DNA from: Periconia sp. R9002
Taxonomy: Eukaryota > Ascomycota > Dothideomycetes > Pleosporales > Periconiaceae
Length of the DNA: 64,000 bases
Direction of reading: 5' to 3'
NCBI GenBank assembly: GCA_023627715.1
Contig: JAMAHW010000098.1
Coordinates: 1 to 64,000, forward strand
Part shown: piece after piece, positions 23,455 to 34,868 of the stretch
Layout of the letters: the number at the start of each line of letters is the position of its first letter
How positions within the stretch are numbered: position 1 is the stretch's first letter
Notes under the pieces: model-generated
Databases searched by the model: none
The model's input: the letters and a program-made list of their open reading frames with translations, nothing else
Told to the model about the DNA's origin: nothing
Made by a program: the position numbers and the translations under genes

Positions 23455-24152
23455 CTAAACCACGTTACAAATGACGGCATACAGCCTCAGTGCTACCAAT
23501 ATAATCGCAGCATATTGAGCCATAGCCCAAATCCCAACTATGCCCAAATGGTATGTGAGATCTGAGCTCCGGCCGAGGAGTGGAATGCGATGATAGAAAG
23601 TTGCGGCTGCGGTTGAAATTCCACCGAAAGACGCGTCAGCTGAGAACAACGGCATAAAAATAAAGCTTGAGGTTGGCTAACAATAATGCCACAATATAGG
23701 TTCGCGCCAGGCTCCTCTATCCTCCTAGTGAGCGTAGACGCACAGCAGCTGTAAACAATAAGAGCAAAAAATACAGCAACATCTGTAAAAAGCCCAAAAA
23801 ATCAGCAGCGAATATGAACAATGATGTATTGCCGCAGTTAGCATCGGCGGTGGGATGCGAAAGGCCTCTGCGACGTATGCCTTGGAAAGCGAATTGGAAG
23901 CCTTGAGATGAAGGAGGACTAGTATCCGAAAGTCACCGCACCCGTAGCATAGGCGAACCATCTCATCGTGATAGTATTGGTAGCATTGGTGTTTAGCTGA
24001 GAACCGACGGATTTGAAGGAGATGTATAAATTTGGCTGCGCCTGACATGGCACTGGGGACTGTAGAACATTGATCGCAAACATTGAGGTACTGAGACTAG
24101 CAATGATCTGTGTGGTAAAGTTAAAATACTGGAAAAGTATCATTACATCCAT
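23455..24152 (-). pseudogene. Broken multi-pass membrane protein, possibly rhodopsin/PTH11-like
   Basis: Two or three minus-strand frames with strong hydrophobic segments are separated by stops and frame changes: FNFTTQIIASLSTSMFAINV near 24,120, then HHCSYSLLIFWAFY, and finally TYHLGIVGIWAMAQYAAIIL near 23,520. The last segment resembles the end of fungal rhodopsin-domain (SAT4-like) integral membrane proteins, in which a GIW motif precedes the last helix. I could not join the pieces into one frame with convincing introns, so I treat it as a relic. Assignment to the family is tentative. Confidence 0.3.
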
Positions 24153-24841
24153 TATGCGAGGAAGAACAGAGGCGTGGACGTTTCAGTAATGCTTGAAAAT
24201 GCCGCGATCAATAATGGCGGGCGACGTCCTATAAGATCGTCCAAACAACAATGGTCACAGTGCTGTATGAATGGTTAAAACAAATCAATTTGTAGTAACG
24301 AAGCAGTGATCTTACAAGTGCGAAATTATTCACGAAAATTACCAGAGCGAATATTTGGGAATGATGAGATAAAACGTCTCAATTGATGTCTGTCTCCATG
24401 TGATGTTGATGTGATTTTCACATTGCTCGGAGTGCTGCCATAGATGCACGAAGGGATGGTCTGATTGAGACGTCTCGGAAGTCGAAGCAGCCACGATATT
24501 CCTGATTGGAAATTACATGGGAGTGAACAGTCCAACCACAAAACGACAAGACGACCGTCGACTGATCTGTGTCATGATCAATTGATGTACCCTCTGACCC
24601 GAAATATCCCATGGCGCAGCCCCTGTATTTGGTGGGGCGGGAGCGAGATAATATTCGGACATGGACCAATTATGTTCGCGGGATAGCTGGTAGCTGTTGC
24701 ACCGTTGACTACGCCTTGTGCACGTACAAAAGCACTGCTCTCACCCTTCGAGAGACGCTCTCCATTCTCGACAAGTATCGATTCCTTGACTTTGTACCAA
24801 CTTCACCCTACCAACTCTTACAACTTTCATTATCCACAAAG

Positions 24842-25686
24842 ATGAGTACTAAACGCCCATTCATCGTCATCGTACCGGGTGCCTCCCAGAATCCCGCTCA
24901 TTATGGCTATTTGAGCCACCTCCTCCAACTCAAAGGCTATCCGATCTTCTCAGCTCTTCTTCCGTCCGTTGGCGCCACAGAAAGGATTACTGTTAAGGAT
25001 GACGCCCAATATGTGCGCGATAAAATGCTACTTCCTGTGCTGGACCACGAAGAGCACGACGTAATCATGCTTATGCATTCCTATAGTAGCGTTCCTGGGA
25101 GCGTTGCAGCGAATGGCCTGGGCAGAAAGGAACGTATAGCGAGCGGAAAGAAGACCGGTATCATTGGACAGATTTATCTCTCTTCTCTCTTGGCAACATT
25201 AGAAAGGGAGGCAGCGGTGAGACTATTGTTAGCATCTTCGGCGGTAACTATCCGCCACACATCAGGCCAGATGTAAGTGTTCATTTTTGGGGGATGTTTG
25301 TACCAAACATACGGCTTACGGTATGCTCTTAGCCAGCCTCAAACCTCCTATGCTGTGACGACCGTATCGGGCCGCTATATCATGACGTCTCAAAGGACAT
25401 TGTTGACGCTCTGGCAGTGTCTGCTATGGCTCAAGGGATGACATCATTCAATTCACCGTGTCCTAGAGCAACCTGGGATAGCAAGGAGTATGAAGGACGC
25501 GTAGCGTTTATTCGAACTTTGAATGATGCCGCCATTCCTGTATCTATCCAGCAGATGATGCTTGATGGCTCTGGCGTCAAGTGGATTGTCAAGGACATTG
25601 AAAGCGGTCACTCTCCTCAGGTCTCTCAACCGGAGAAGTTGACTTCCATAATTGTTGAGATTGCGCAGGAATTCGAGTCACTTTAG
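24842..25686 (+). CDS. Alpha/beta hydrolase (AB hydrolase-1 type), reading frame disturbed
   Basis: A small cytosolic esterase-like protein. It starts MSTKRPFIVIVPGASQNPAH at 24842. The first strand and oxyanion loop are followed by the nucleophile elbow LMHSYSSVPGS. The acid loop is TLNDAAIP and the catalytic His lies in ESGHSPQVSQP in the second exon. An intron 25273-25332 (GTAAGT to TTAG) joins IRPD to PASNLLCCDD and gives family-like sequence, but it needs a 1-nt frameshift near 25,203. A longer intron 25217-25332 (GTGAGA to TTAG) restores an open frame of 242 codons plus stop but deletes about 20 residues of typical family sequence (IFGGNYPPHIRPD). The family usually has about 250-260 residues. 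It is either a decaying gene, one rescued by splicing, or an assembly error. Confidence 0.7.
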
Positions 25687-26472
25687 GATATGTAGGTTTG
25701 ATTTGGGCGGAAAATCCGCTGTCCTCAAGTGCTATCTTTTACGCTTTGCGATCACCACAGCTAACACAATGATAACAAGAAGTGTTCCCTACTGCAAATT
25801 TTCATGACCAAAGTGCAGAATTTAGTTGTTGAATGAACATAATCTTTTTGAACGCTAGGGTACTAGGGCTCAAGGCATCGTCAGACGCACTTACATCCCG
25901 GATTATATAACCAATCCTGAGACCGACAATGTATGCCATGAAACTCCATTGCGTTCCTCACAGTTCTAAATTATATTCTTGGTAGAATTACGTGCATTTA
26001 TACATGAGAATCATTTGAATTGATACTAAACTGCTCTTTGATCAAAGCAAACATAAAAAACGCTCTATCACGTGCGCACACAGTTACATGTGTGTCGGTC
26101 TGGCCGAGGACGTTATTGTGTGTTTTTCTCTGCCCGCGCCGGTACCCAGGGTAAACAATATTCTGCGAGAATCAATTTATACTTTTCTCACCAAAACGTT
26201 CACTCCGTTTCTGACTAATTCCTTAGCTCACATATCTGAGGTATCTGACACATCAATTGACGCTCCCTTTCTGAGACCAAAATCTGAATCTATCTATCCA
26301 CGCCATTACACAAAAAAAAACCTAGATTGTAGTGTCGTACGGATTAATACGGTCAATTTGTTAGGAAATTTCTCTGTTCTGTCGAGCTTTTCCCTCCAGC
26401 TCATCGTCCTCAATATCTCTCAGTTCCATGATCTCACCTAGGTGCTCATTATGCGGCGCCGAGTATTCTGAC
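25687..26472. other. Intergenic, two recurrent motifs, no gene
   Basis: CTCAAGTGCT lies at 25724-25733 and CATCAATTGA (reverse complement of TCAATTGATG) at 26251-26260. The 117-codon frame at 26088 has a composition unlike protein and is not supported. Confidence 0.5.
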
Positions 26473-26884
26473 TTATTCTAGACTTATTCTAGAGCTTGCG
26501 CTCGCTTTCAAGAGATATTCTTCCGCATGGGTTATTTTTAATCGTTGGGTTAGTCTGGGAGGTTTTTGAGCCAAAGAGGACTTCAAGTTGTTACTAGTAA
26601 GGGATGAAAATCCAGATCGAAATAATCGAAAGAGATCTTTCGGCCCGCTGGCTGCGGAAAAATGGTCCAACGTCAATAGACAGCCCGCTATAATGAACAC
26701 CGGTGGCTCTATGAGAGCCCATAGTAGTGATGTTGTATATGAAGGGTTTCTGGAAGAAAGAACCACTGGCTGCCGACACTTCAGTGAACGTGACCGCATG
26801 GTAAAGGCGAATGATTGAAGTAATTACGTAGCTGTTGGGCGAATTATAAGTTCCACATTTGATTACATCTATCAGTATACTCAC
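26473..26884 (-). pseudogene. C-terminal fragment of a rhodopsin/SAT4-like membrane protein
   Basis: Two overlapping minus frames together resemble the last helices of fungal integral membrane proteins of the PTH11/SAT4 group. SYVITSIIRLYHAVTF is followed, after a frame change near 26,750, by NPSYTTSLLWALIEPPVFII and AGCLLTL. The IEPP...AG pattern before a final helix is typical. A TTCTTTCTTCCAG acceptor could mark an intron, but no canonical donor fits. No N-terminal part is visible upstream, so only a 100-130 residue remnant is left. Confidence 0.45.
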
Positions 26885-27024
26885 AGACTGCCCAAACTGG
26901 GAGTAGCACCGAGAACTATTTTTCGCTAGTTCTCATATGCAATGCAGACTGCGGACTGCCGCAATAGGCAAAGCTAAATTCAAGAAATGGAGAGTCGTAG
27001 GGCTACCTCAATGCTATTTACTAG

Positions 27025-27050
27025 CCTAACCCTAACCCTAACCTAACCTA
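27025..27050. repeat. Short interstitial telomere repeat (CCCTAA)n
   Basis: CCTAACCCTAACCCTAACCT plus one further degenerate CTAACCT, which matches the canonical fungal TTAGGG telomere repeat on the other strand. It sits 24 bases beyond the stop codon of the SDR gene. Confidence 0.85.
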
Positions 27051-27073
27051 TCAATACCTATTTACTTTTGAGC

Positions 27074-28238
27074 TTAGTAAGACCCAGGGCGAACAGAGAG
27101 CATTCCGCCATCTAGTAGCAGAATGCATCCATTCACAAATGAACCTGCCCTAGATGCCAAGTAAAGCATTGCTCCGGCTATATCCTAAGAGAAGTATTAA
27201 CACCCTTCCTATTTAAATTGAATTGATGAATTGGCATACCTCCTCGGTGCCTGCTCGCCTGGCAGGAATGGCTTGCCAGGACATAGATCCAACGGTGCTG
27301 ATATCCCCCTCCGGTGTGTGAGCCTACTGCAATGTAAGTTTCGTGCTCCATAATGACTGAAGTGCTTTCGTCTATCTTTGCTCAATTCAAACCTCCTACG
27401 ACGAACTCACACAGCATGTTTGATACATACCTCCGTCATTTCTGTAACGAACATACCAGGGGCAATGGCGTTGGCACGGATGCTATACTTGGCAAACTCG
27501 GATGACAAAGTTTTGGTTAAGTGGTTCAGACCAGCTTTGCTAGCATTGTAGATATAACTGGGAGCTTCGAGACGGTTAAGTCCACCAAAACTAGTGGTAC
27601 TAATAAATTGGCTCTGCAACAACCCGCTCTTTCCTACACTGTCTGGGTGCGTGTTTCCAGCACCTAGCAAAGCTAGGAAGGAGAGAAATGTGAAATACGA
27701 CCCAGCGACATTGGTGCTGACGACTTTACTTGCATCTTCGTAAGTCGTCTTGTTCCATAGTTCTTTTTGAAGTTCTTCAACTGTCTGATCCTCCGGCCTA
27801 GGAGCCATGTTGGTGACCTCACCGAGGTAGCCAGAATTAGCAACGAGGAGGTTGATGAATGGCGTTTGCTTTTCGATTGTGGACACTGCAGTCCGTAAGG
27901 ATTCCTTGGAGCTCACATCACATGGGACTGGAATGAGAGACGCGTTTTTCTGAAAAGAAATCAGACCGAGAGTTAACAATCAGAGATGACTTAATACCGC
28001 TTTGGAGGCGACCTCGTTGAGTTTGGACTCTCGACGACCGAGTATGAAAACTTTGGCTGCGCCGTTCACATCCAAGGCTTGAGCCATGACTTCCCCCAGA
28101 CCGGAGCCAGCGCCTATAGTTTGAATAAGCATCTTCTGTATCCATGATCCGTACATGGCATGCGTAAGGAACCTTACCGGTGACTACGGCAATCAGACCA
28201 TTTACGGAAAAAAGCTCTGCAGCTTCAAGCTTCGCCAT
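27074..28238 (-). CDS. Short-chain dehydrogenase/reductase, five exons
   Basis: A 296-residue NAD(P)-dependent oxidoreductase of the classical SDR type. Exons are 28178-28238, 27998-28113, 27431-27949, 27240-27323 and 27074-27184, all with GT-AG introns, and the total is 891 nt in frame. The cofactor loop TGAGSGLG is created across the first splice. NSGYLG corresponds to the NAG motif. The catalytic Ser is in FISTTS and the Tyr and Lys in YIYNASKAG. The C-terminal substrate region is ISTVGSMSWQAIPARRAGT and the protein ends DGGMLSVRPGSY. The substrate cannot be deduced. A TCAATTGATG word lies about 190 bases upstream of the start and a related TCAGTTGATG lies 120 bases upstream. Confidence 0.9.
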
Positions 28239-29881
28239 TATTTTTATTGATCACTGTGAAAACAGTTAGTTTAATAGCGGGTTAAAATGATAGGAACCAT
28301 TGATTTGAAGAACTGGAAGAGCCGATCTTATAGTGATTCATGCTCTGCTGCGCTCCCATCAGTTGATGTTCACATCAATGATGTGCGTGCTACACAAAAG
28401 GAAATGGAAATGACTAACATTTGAATCAATTGATGAGTCAATAAGAAAAACCATTTGCCCTGACTGGTCGCCACCATAGCCAAATGTTATGGTACGCCCT
28501 GGTAGATGTAGCAGAATAAGCTAGCGGGAGTATACCGATTAAAAATGTCGTACTCCGCACTCCGCACCCCGCACCGCTGCATGCAGTGTCGGCGTCCGAC
28601 GATCAATACCTACATTGATTGACACTTAGGTACTCTCGTCAACACTTGAAATTTCCTACCCGCGGTTTCCACCGCCAACACTGGGACGAGTGGGTGCTTG
28701 CGCATTAACTAATAACATTGAACCGTTCAATGTTATCAATTGATCACTGCTATCTTCACCCTCATCGCCGCCACAATCTTCACTATACTTCAGGCGATGT
28801 TGCCTATGCGCCGCGCTTCCTATCTGGAGCTCGATTACCAGAAGCACCTTCTCTCCTCCAGTGCTCTACTATGCAGCCCTTGGTCTAAGACATTCCACCC
28901 TTTTTTTCGTGAACCACTGCTGCCTCTCCATTCCAGACGTGGGATCAAGTGCTCGGGCTCAATCACGATGGAGTTGCTGTTGTGCATGCAGGCCCGTGAT
29001 TTACATATACCTCAAGTGCTTGTGCCACAGCGCAAAGCTCGCGGCAGTCGCCCGGTTTGTATTCGCAAAAGTGGAAGAAATACGACTGTGACGACCCTGC
29101 ATACATATCAATTGATGTAATGCATCTAGCCACGCGTTTAGAAGCATCAATGATGATTAGACGATGGTCGAGCGCCAAACGCTGCGTCAAAATTCCATTT
29201 AGCAACACACAAGTACTTCTTAGATGGGCAGATTGCGATGTCAGACCCATGTTCTGCAGCTCTTTCTGAGGACTCGCTGGGTCCAACATCCTTGTGCAAA
29301 TGAGGATGAATGCACACTGCGACTACAGGTGGGGGGTTGCGAAATGGGATGACAATCCGTGATTTGCACCTGAGTGGCTATATGAGTGGGAAAGCACATG
29401 CTATGTCGAGCGATATATTGTCATCAATCCTGCTTGCGTGGTGGGCTGACGTTACGGATATTGTGCGACTAAGGGCGTGTGTAAGCGTTGTAGAGGAGAG
29501 GCGGCAAAAACGAGGACAAATTGAGGGGTGGCCGCGGCAGTTTATGAAGACCACAGATGAAACCAGTCGACATTTGAAATAGTGGTGAGGGAGGAGTTGA
29601 GAAAGTCGTTTTTAGAATACAAAATTTCTCTAACGAAACATCGATTTGAAGAAACCAGACATTAACAATGTTTAATCAAAATATGGGGGAATATTCAGAT
29701 CATATCAAGCACCAGGCGGTTCACCACAACATCTGACAATGGGAATCGAAAGCCAATTGGAAGCATCATCATCTCATAATGTGCGTAATCTAATCGGTCT
29801 GGTAAACGCAGTACCCATATTGCCCCCCCAAGTCTTACAAAGGGTAACCCTTTCCCCAGCTGGCGTGCAAAAAAGGCACTC
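28239..29881. other. Intergenic spacer rich in the TCAATTGATG motif
   Basis: About 1.6 kb without a supported gene. It contains TCAATTGATG at 28426-28435 and 29108-29117, the near copies TCAGTTGATG (28359), TCAATGATG (28375, 29147) and ATCAATTGATC (28735), and CTCAAGTGCT at 29011-29020. The frame at 28740-29120 starts with a hydrophobic stretch but then loses protein character. Confidence 0.55.
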
Positions 29882-31330
29882 TCAATATCCCAGTGTTTTG
29901 AAACTTTCTTTGATATCATCTACGACTACATCAGGCACAATCACAGCTGGGAAGTGCCCACCCCTCTCGTGACGAGAAAAGAACGTGACGTTGGCGTTAC
30001 GCTCGACCCACTCACGAGGCTGAACACGGTAGTTAGCCAAATATGTTTTTATGAAAACGATGAATTCTAGAAGTAAGTGAATACTCACAACGTAATTGAA
30101 ACTTGCGAGTTCAGGATACCCTGCTATACCCCCGTACTGGAGCACGCTAGTAGGAACGGACGATTTTCTCTTTGCTGCGAAATACTCCGGATTGTAAAGT
30201 TCGAGATAACTTCGGATATTTCCTAGAGAAAATAAGTGTAAGTTCATATGAGGAATTATGACAAGAACTTACCATAAACGCCTGGAATATATAGGAGAAG
30301 GGCTTGAGTAATGATGTCAGAAGGTGAAGGGTTTGACAAATAGTCATTGACAGTGAAGAATAGCTGATACATCCAGGCCAGGAAGCCAAGTGGACTGTCG
30401 TTTAGAGCGTACGCAATAGAAAGCGGCAGAGTAGAGTGAATGGCCGAATAGGCCGCGTGTTTCGTTAGAAATGCGTTGACAGAGCTTATGTATGCAGTCT
30501 CTTCAGGTGTAGTTTGATTAGCGGCGTATCGGGCTGTATCTGTCTCGTTTGGAAACACGATATAAAAATCGGTAACGTGATTAATGATCTCGGTCTCCTG
30601 CTCAACAACCATGGACTGGGCGACTACAAATCCTAAATCAGTGGAATAAACGGCGTATTTCTCGTAACCAAGTTGCTTCATCAAACCCGAGAACAACGCC
30701 CCATGCTCCTCTGGGCCAAGGCCAGCTTTCGTCGCTGCTTTAGAGAACCCATACCCGGGGAAATCAGGTGCTATCACATGGAATGCCGGGCTGCTAGAAT
30801 CTGTTGGATTTACGAGTTCTGGAATAACGGCTGCCCACTCATGGCTCGTGCCTAAATCGAAGGTTAGTTGGCTGAAACGTGAATATTTCAGTGAGCTATT
30901 AGGGTGTCGTCTTACTCGGCCAACCGTGTAACATTAGCAATGGAATAGCATCACTGCGATTGCTGCGTTGGTGTATAAAGTATACGTCAAGTGGGAGATC
31001 ATAGTCTCCCCCTGGGGGCGGGAGCGTGATAGTGTACTGAGAAAACTTGGAGTTGATCTCTGATTCGACGGCGGACCAGTTGTATGACTCTTGCCAGTAT
31101 TTCCCGATATTGGTTATGTTGTCAAGGGGTGGTCCTTCCGCCCATGCAGGTCCCTCAAGCTCGATTGAAGGGCGAAAGTTCGCCACCTTCCTGCGCGTTT
31201 CCTCGATGAAAGTTGGATCAACCTTGATCTTGTACGGCTGAGGAGCTTTGCCTGTAGCAGGGGCTGCGCTTCCCAAATGTACGCGGGTGATAAGCAAGGA
31301 AAGGAGCGGTAAGGACGCTAAAGACAGCAT
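29882..31330 (-). CDS. Secreted epoxide hydrolase (EHN family), four exons
   Basis: 421 residues. Exons are 30916-31330, 30273-30851, 30089-30222 and 29882-30019, with canonical introns, and the total is 1266 nt. A signal peptide (MLSLASLPLLSLLITRVHLG) suggests secretion. Next come an epoxide hydrolase N-terminal domain (PYKIKVDP, RRKVANFRP, WQESYNW) and an alpha/beta hydrolase fold. The oxyanion motif HGWPSTSHEW is rebuilt across the first splice. The likely nucleophile is Asp in YSTDLGF, where the family more often has GGDWG, so this site has diverged. The catalytic His is in SRHERGGHFPA. Epoxide hydrolases convert epoxides to diols, in fungi often in detoxification or secondary metabolism. 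TCAATTGATG lies 61 bases upstream of the start. Confidence 0.88.
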
Positions 31331-33566
31331 TGTTCAAGACAGGGTATATGGCAATTTGAGAGGGAGAACTTGGCAAATAAGATAGAAGTCTCAATTGATG
31401 ATAGGAGAGGCGTGAATATTCTCGACCTGAATTTCCATCTTCTATCAGGTAGACGAAGTGAATTTATATCGCAGATGTATAACAAGCGTATCAATGTTGG
31501 TTCCTTGCATCGGCATTCAGTCTGACCCGAAATGTAAGTGCATTACAAATTAGCAGCGGAAAGAATTCTCTTGGCGACTGCTATTACATTTATGTGTTTG
31601 ATTAGTGATCTGACCGTACTCCCATTCATCTAAGCACGGTCGTATCTGCTTTGTTAGCAGGAGATATAGTTGAGTCAGCGCCCGGTTTTTCGTGGAGATC
31701 ACGCCCGATCCTTCCTATCCACTTTGCAAGAGAATTAGGCTTCTGTGGCTCTGATTCAAGTTTTGGGAAGCAGTACTGCGTTGATGCCGCGGGTAGCGAC
31801 TAGAAACATTATTTTGATGCTTACGAAAGCAGAGGGTTGGTTTACATCAATGATGTATGTTGGTCGTGCGATATCAGGTGTACAAGTGGTGTCGATTTCT
31901 AAGCGTAGCACTGAGATCGTCGAAAACAGCACGGATCTGAAAAGCATTTGAGATATCTAGCAGAGTGCTAGACGAACTAGTCGATGACTAAAGCATTGAC
32001 GTCCTTGCATCCTACACGCTTGATTTCTGTTTTAGTTCATCGTTTGTCGGATTACAAGAGGGTCCAGGGATCTATATATGTGAGACAGTCAGCTGTGAGC
32101 CGTGCTAGAGCCATCGAATTGCATTGGAATAGTCACGTAAGCTCAAATGCTGTTATTATTACTCCTAGTTAAGAATACTAATATGTAAGAGTATACTGAC
32201 CCCGTTATATCTTTTGAAAAATTTACATATAATATAAAACAGTTTCGATGCGATTCGATGGCTCTAGCGTCGATAGCCCACTTCTGACGGATGATCATTG
32301 ATGTTTATTGGTGACGTCTATGTCTTTACCTATTTGGGGAATGGACTATCCGACTATCTTACTAATATCCAAATGTTTTGGACGGCTTTAGGATTCTTTT
32401 CGCGCGAGTGAAATACTGTCTCCGATTGTGTGGCCCTCAAGCTAGGTCTTCGCAAAGTCTAATATCTTGCAGCATCAATTGCACCACCATAGCAAACATC
32501 AATTAATCAATTGATTTGCAGTTACATACGAACTGTATCTCGAGACTAATCACAAACATCATGAATTCTACCCACGCATCAGTCACCTAATTTTTCCATG
32601 CCAATTATTTTTCGTATTCTGCGGCGGCTTTGACACAGTCCCAAAAATGACATCTCGCAGGCGGCTTACAGGACACAGCTCATATCAATACCAGAAATAA
32701 TTGAATCTTCTATTTTTCCGTGCAGCGATTCATCACAGTTGAACATGATTGGAAAGTCGCTTTTCCTTATTTCGACCTCGCGCCAAATTCTTAGTGCCCC
32801 GAATGCCACCCGCACTTATTGGGTAGCCTCAAGTGCTCTCGTCGATTGAATGGAAATGAACTTACTAGGACACCAACGTTGGTACATTACTATCGCTAAT
32901 CAACATATTTCTGTTTCAACGCATCAAAGCTGACACTGATATGGGCAGATGGAATGTGGCCAGGAATCAATGTCAAGAGCAGGATGCAGATATGAAGAAT
33001 TGAGTGGAGCGGTGGTCCTAACGGCCACCTTCATCACTAGTTTCAAGTTCAAGTTGTGCTTAGATAAACGCGGGTGCGAGAGGCTGTGGTACTATTCATT
33101 GATACAGCAAGAATTTGTCTGGGTTGTAAGTAAAGCGGCATCAATTCCACAGTGAGGGCTGAAAACCATGTGTAAACTGTGCAACTTGCACGTTCTCTGC
33201 CGCACGTGTAACATACAGTAAGTAGTCTCAAGCTACATCTTGAACGCAAAATCCCCAAGAAAAGTACCACTCTCGCCAGCGTGGAATTTGACGCGTGTAA
33301 CACACTGCATTGGGCATTGATTCGCGAGCGCTACTACCGGCGAGACATGGCCCGAGTAATCCCCTCCGGCGGCAGCTATTGCATAGCAGCTGCATGTGGC
33401 AACGCAACCAACCTCATCATGATTTTAAGGCCTATATATCAGCATCCAAAACTCATAAATAACTTTCAAGGATCTTTGCTCCCACTATTCACATCTCCGG
33501 ACCCTTTCATCGCACCACTTGACCCTATCTGACATTTTACCACAAGTTTTTATTCGGTTGTCGGAA
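31331..33566. other. 2.2 kb intergenic spacer, no gene
   Basis: It holds TCAATTGATG at 31391-31400, a nonamer variant TCAATGATG at 31847-31855, TCAATTGAT at 32507-32515 and CTCAAGTGCT at 32828-32837. The short frames lack coding features. The right end is the promoter of the dehydrogenase at 33567. Confidence 0.6.
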
Positions 33567-34755
33567 ATGGCACATCCCATGCAAAACCCCTCCATCGTCC
33601 TATACGGACCCGGTAAGGCCAAAGTAGAAGACAAACCAATTCCTGAGATTTCAGATGGCCACGATGTAATCATCAGGATTGGGTTCGTTGGAGTCTGCGG
33701 AAGCGATGTCAGTTCTATTTTCTCTGCTTTTTCTGCGGGTATTGATTCCAAGTGGGGCGGGTGTTGATACCAGCACTACCTACGCGCACCTCTTCCACTA
33801 ACATCATGCGGCTCAGGTGCATTTCTGGAACCATGGTGGAATAGGTAAACACGTCAATCCGGACGCGGGGATCGTCATGGGCCACGAAGCATCGGGCACC
33901 GTTCACTCCATAGGACCGCTCGTGACGACTCTTGCAGTTGGCGACCGTGTAGCCTTAGAGCCCGGAACGCCCTGCCGTTACTGCCGCCCATGTAAATCGG
34001 GATCTTATCATCTTTGCAAGAAGATGCGATTCGCAGCAGCCCCGGGCCCTCCTGATACCCAGGGGACGTTGAGCAAGTATTTCAAGATTGCCGAAGATTT
34101 TGCCTACAAGATACCGGAATGGATGAGTCTAGAAGAAGCAGTACTTGTGGAGCCAACCAGTGTAGCCGTGCATGCGGTGAAGCTCGCGGATGTCAAGCCT
34201 GGGGAGCTGGTCGTAGTCATGGGGAGTGGCACGATTGGCTTGTTGGTTGCCGCCGTCGCTGAAGCATTTGGGGCCGGTCGCATTGTACTTGTTGACATCT
34301 TGGATAGGAAACTCCAGTTTGCAAAGGGGTTTTTGAAGTGCGATACTTTTAAATCAGATACAGCTGCGGAGACCCCAGAAAATGCTTCCAAGTTGTTGTT
34401 CGACCTGGGGGTAGAAGAGGTGGATGTGGTGATTGAAGCTTCAGGCGCAGCATCTTCTGTAGACTTGGGTATACATGTTCTGAAGTCTGGAGGAAAATAT
34501 GTACAAACGGGGATGGGCCGACCAAGAATAGAATTCCCGATCGGTATGATGGCCGAGAAAGAGTTGGCGGTACATGGATGCTTCCGTTATAATTCGGGAG
34601 ACTACGAACTGGCTGTTGACCTTCTCTCGAGGAAAAAGATAGAAGTAAAGCAGCTAATTTCCTCAACATCGCCGTTTGAGGAGACTACTGCGGCTTGGGA
34701 GAAGACGAAGAATGGTGAAGGAATAAAGAACTTGATTCGCGGCGTGCAGGATTGA
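33567..34755 (+). CDS. Xylitol/sorbitol dehydrogenase-type zinc MDR enzyme
   Basis: 359 residues from two exons (33567-33707 and 33817-34755). It is a zinc-dependent medium-chain polyol dehydrogenase (D-xylulose reductase group) that oxidises polyols with NAD. Visible features are catalytic zinc ligands in VCGSDVHFW and GHEASG, a structural-zinc lobe GTPCRYCRPCKSGSYHLC with all four Cys, a Rossmann motif GSGTIG, and an acidic VDILD that favours NAD over NADP. The intron has a less usual GTCAGT donor and a CTCAG acceptor, and splicing joins CGSD to VHFW as in the family. The start MAHPMQNPSIVLYGPGKAKV fits family N-termini. The exact substrate (xylitol, sorbitol or arabinitol) cannot be told apart here. 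Confidence 0.92.
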
Positions 34756-34868
34756 GAGAATTACCAAGCACAGACAAATTCCATAGTGGGATACTTATGA
34801 ATACACATAAGACGTACAATTCTATATATTCTTTCCTTCTCAAGCATTCGTAACCAACGTCCCAACAA

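Noticed and set aside
28740..29120. 126-codon plus frame beginning with a hydrophobic segment
   Set aside because: The sequence after the first 35 residues has no protein character and a second frame overlaps equally well. It may be a relic but cannot be supported.
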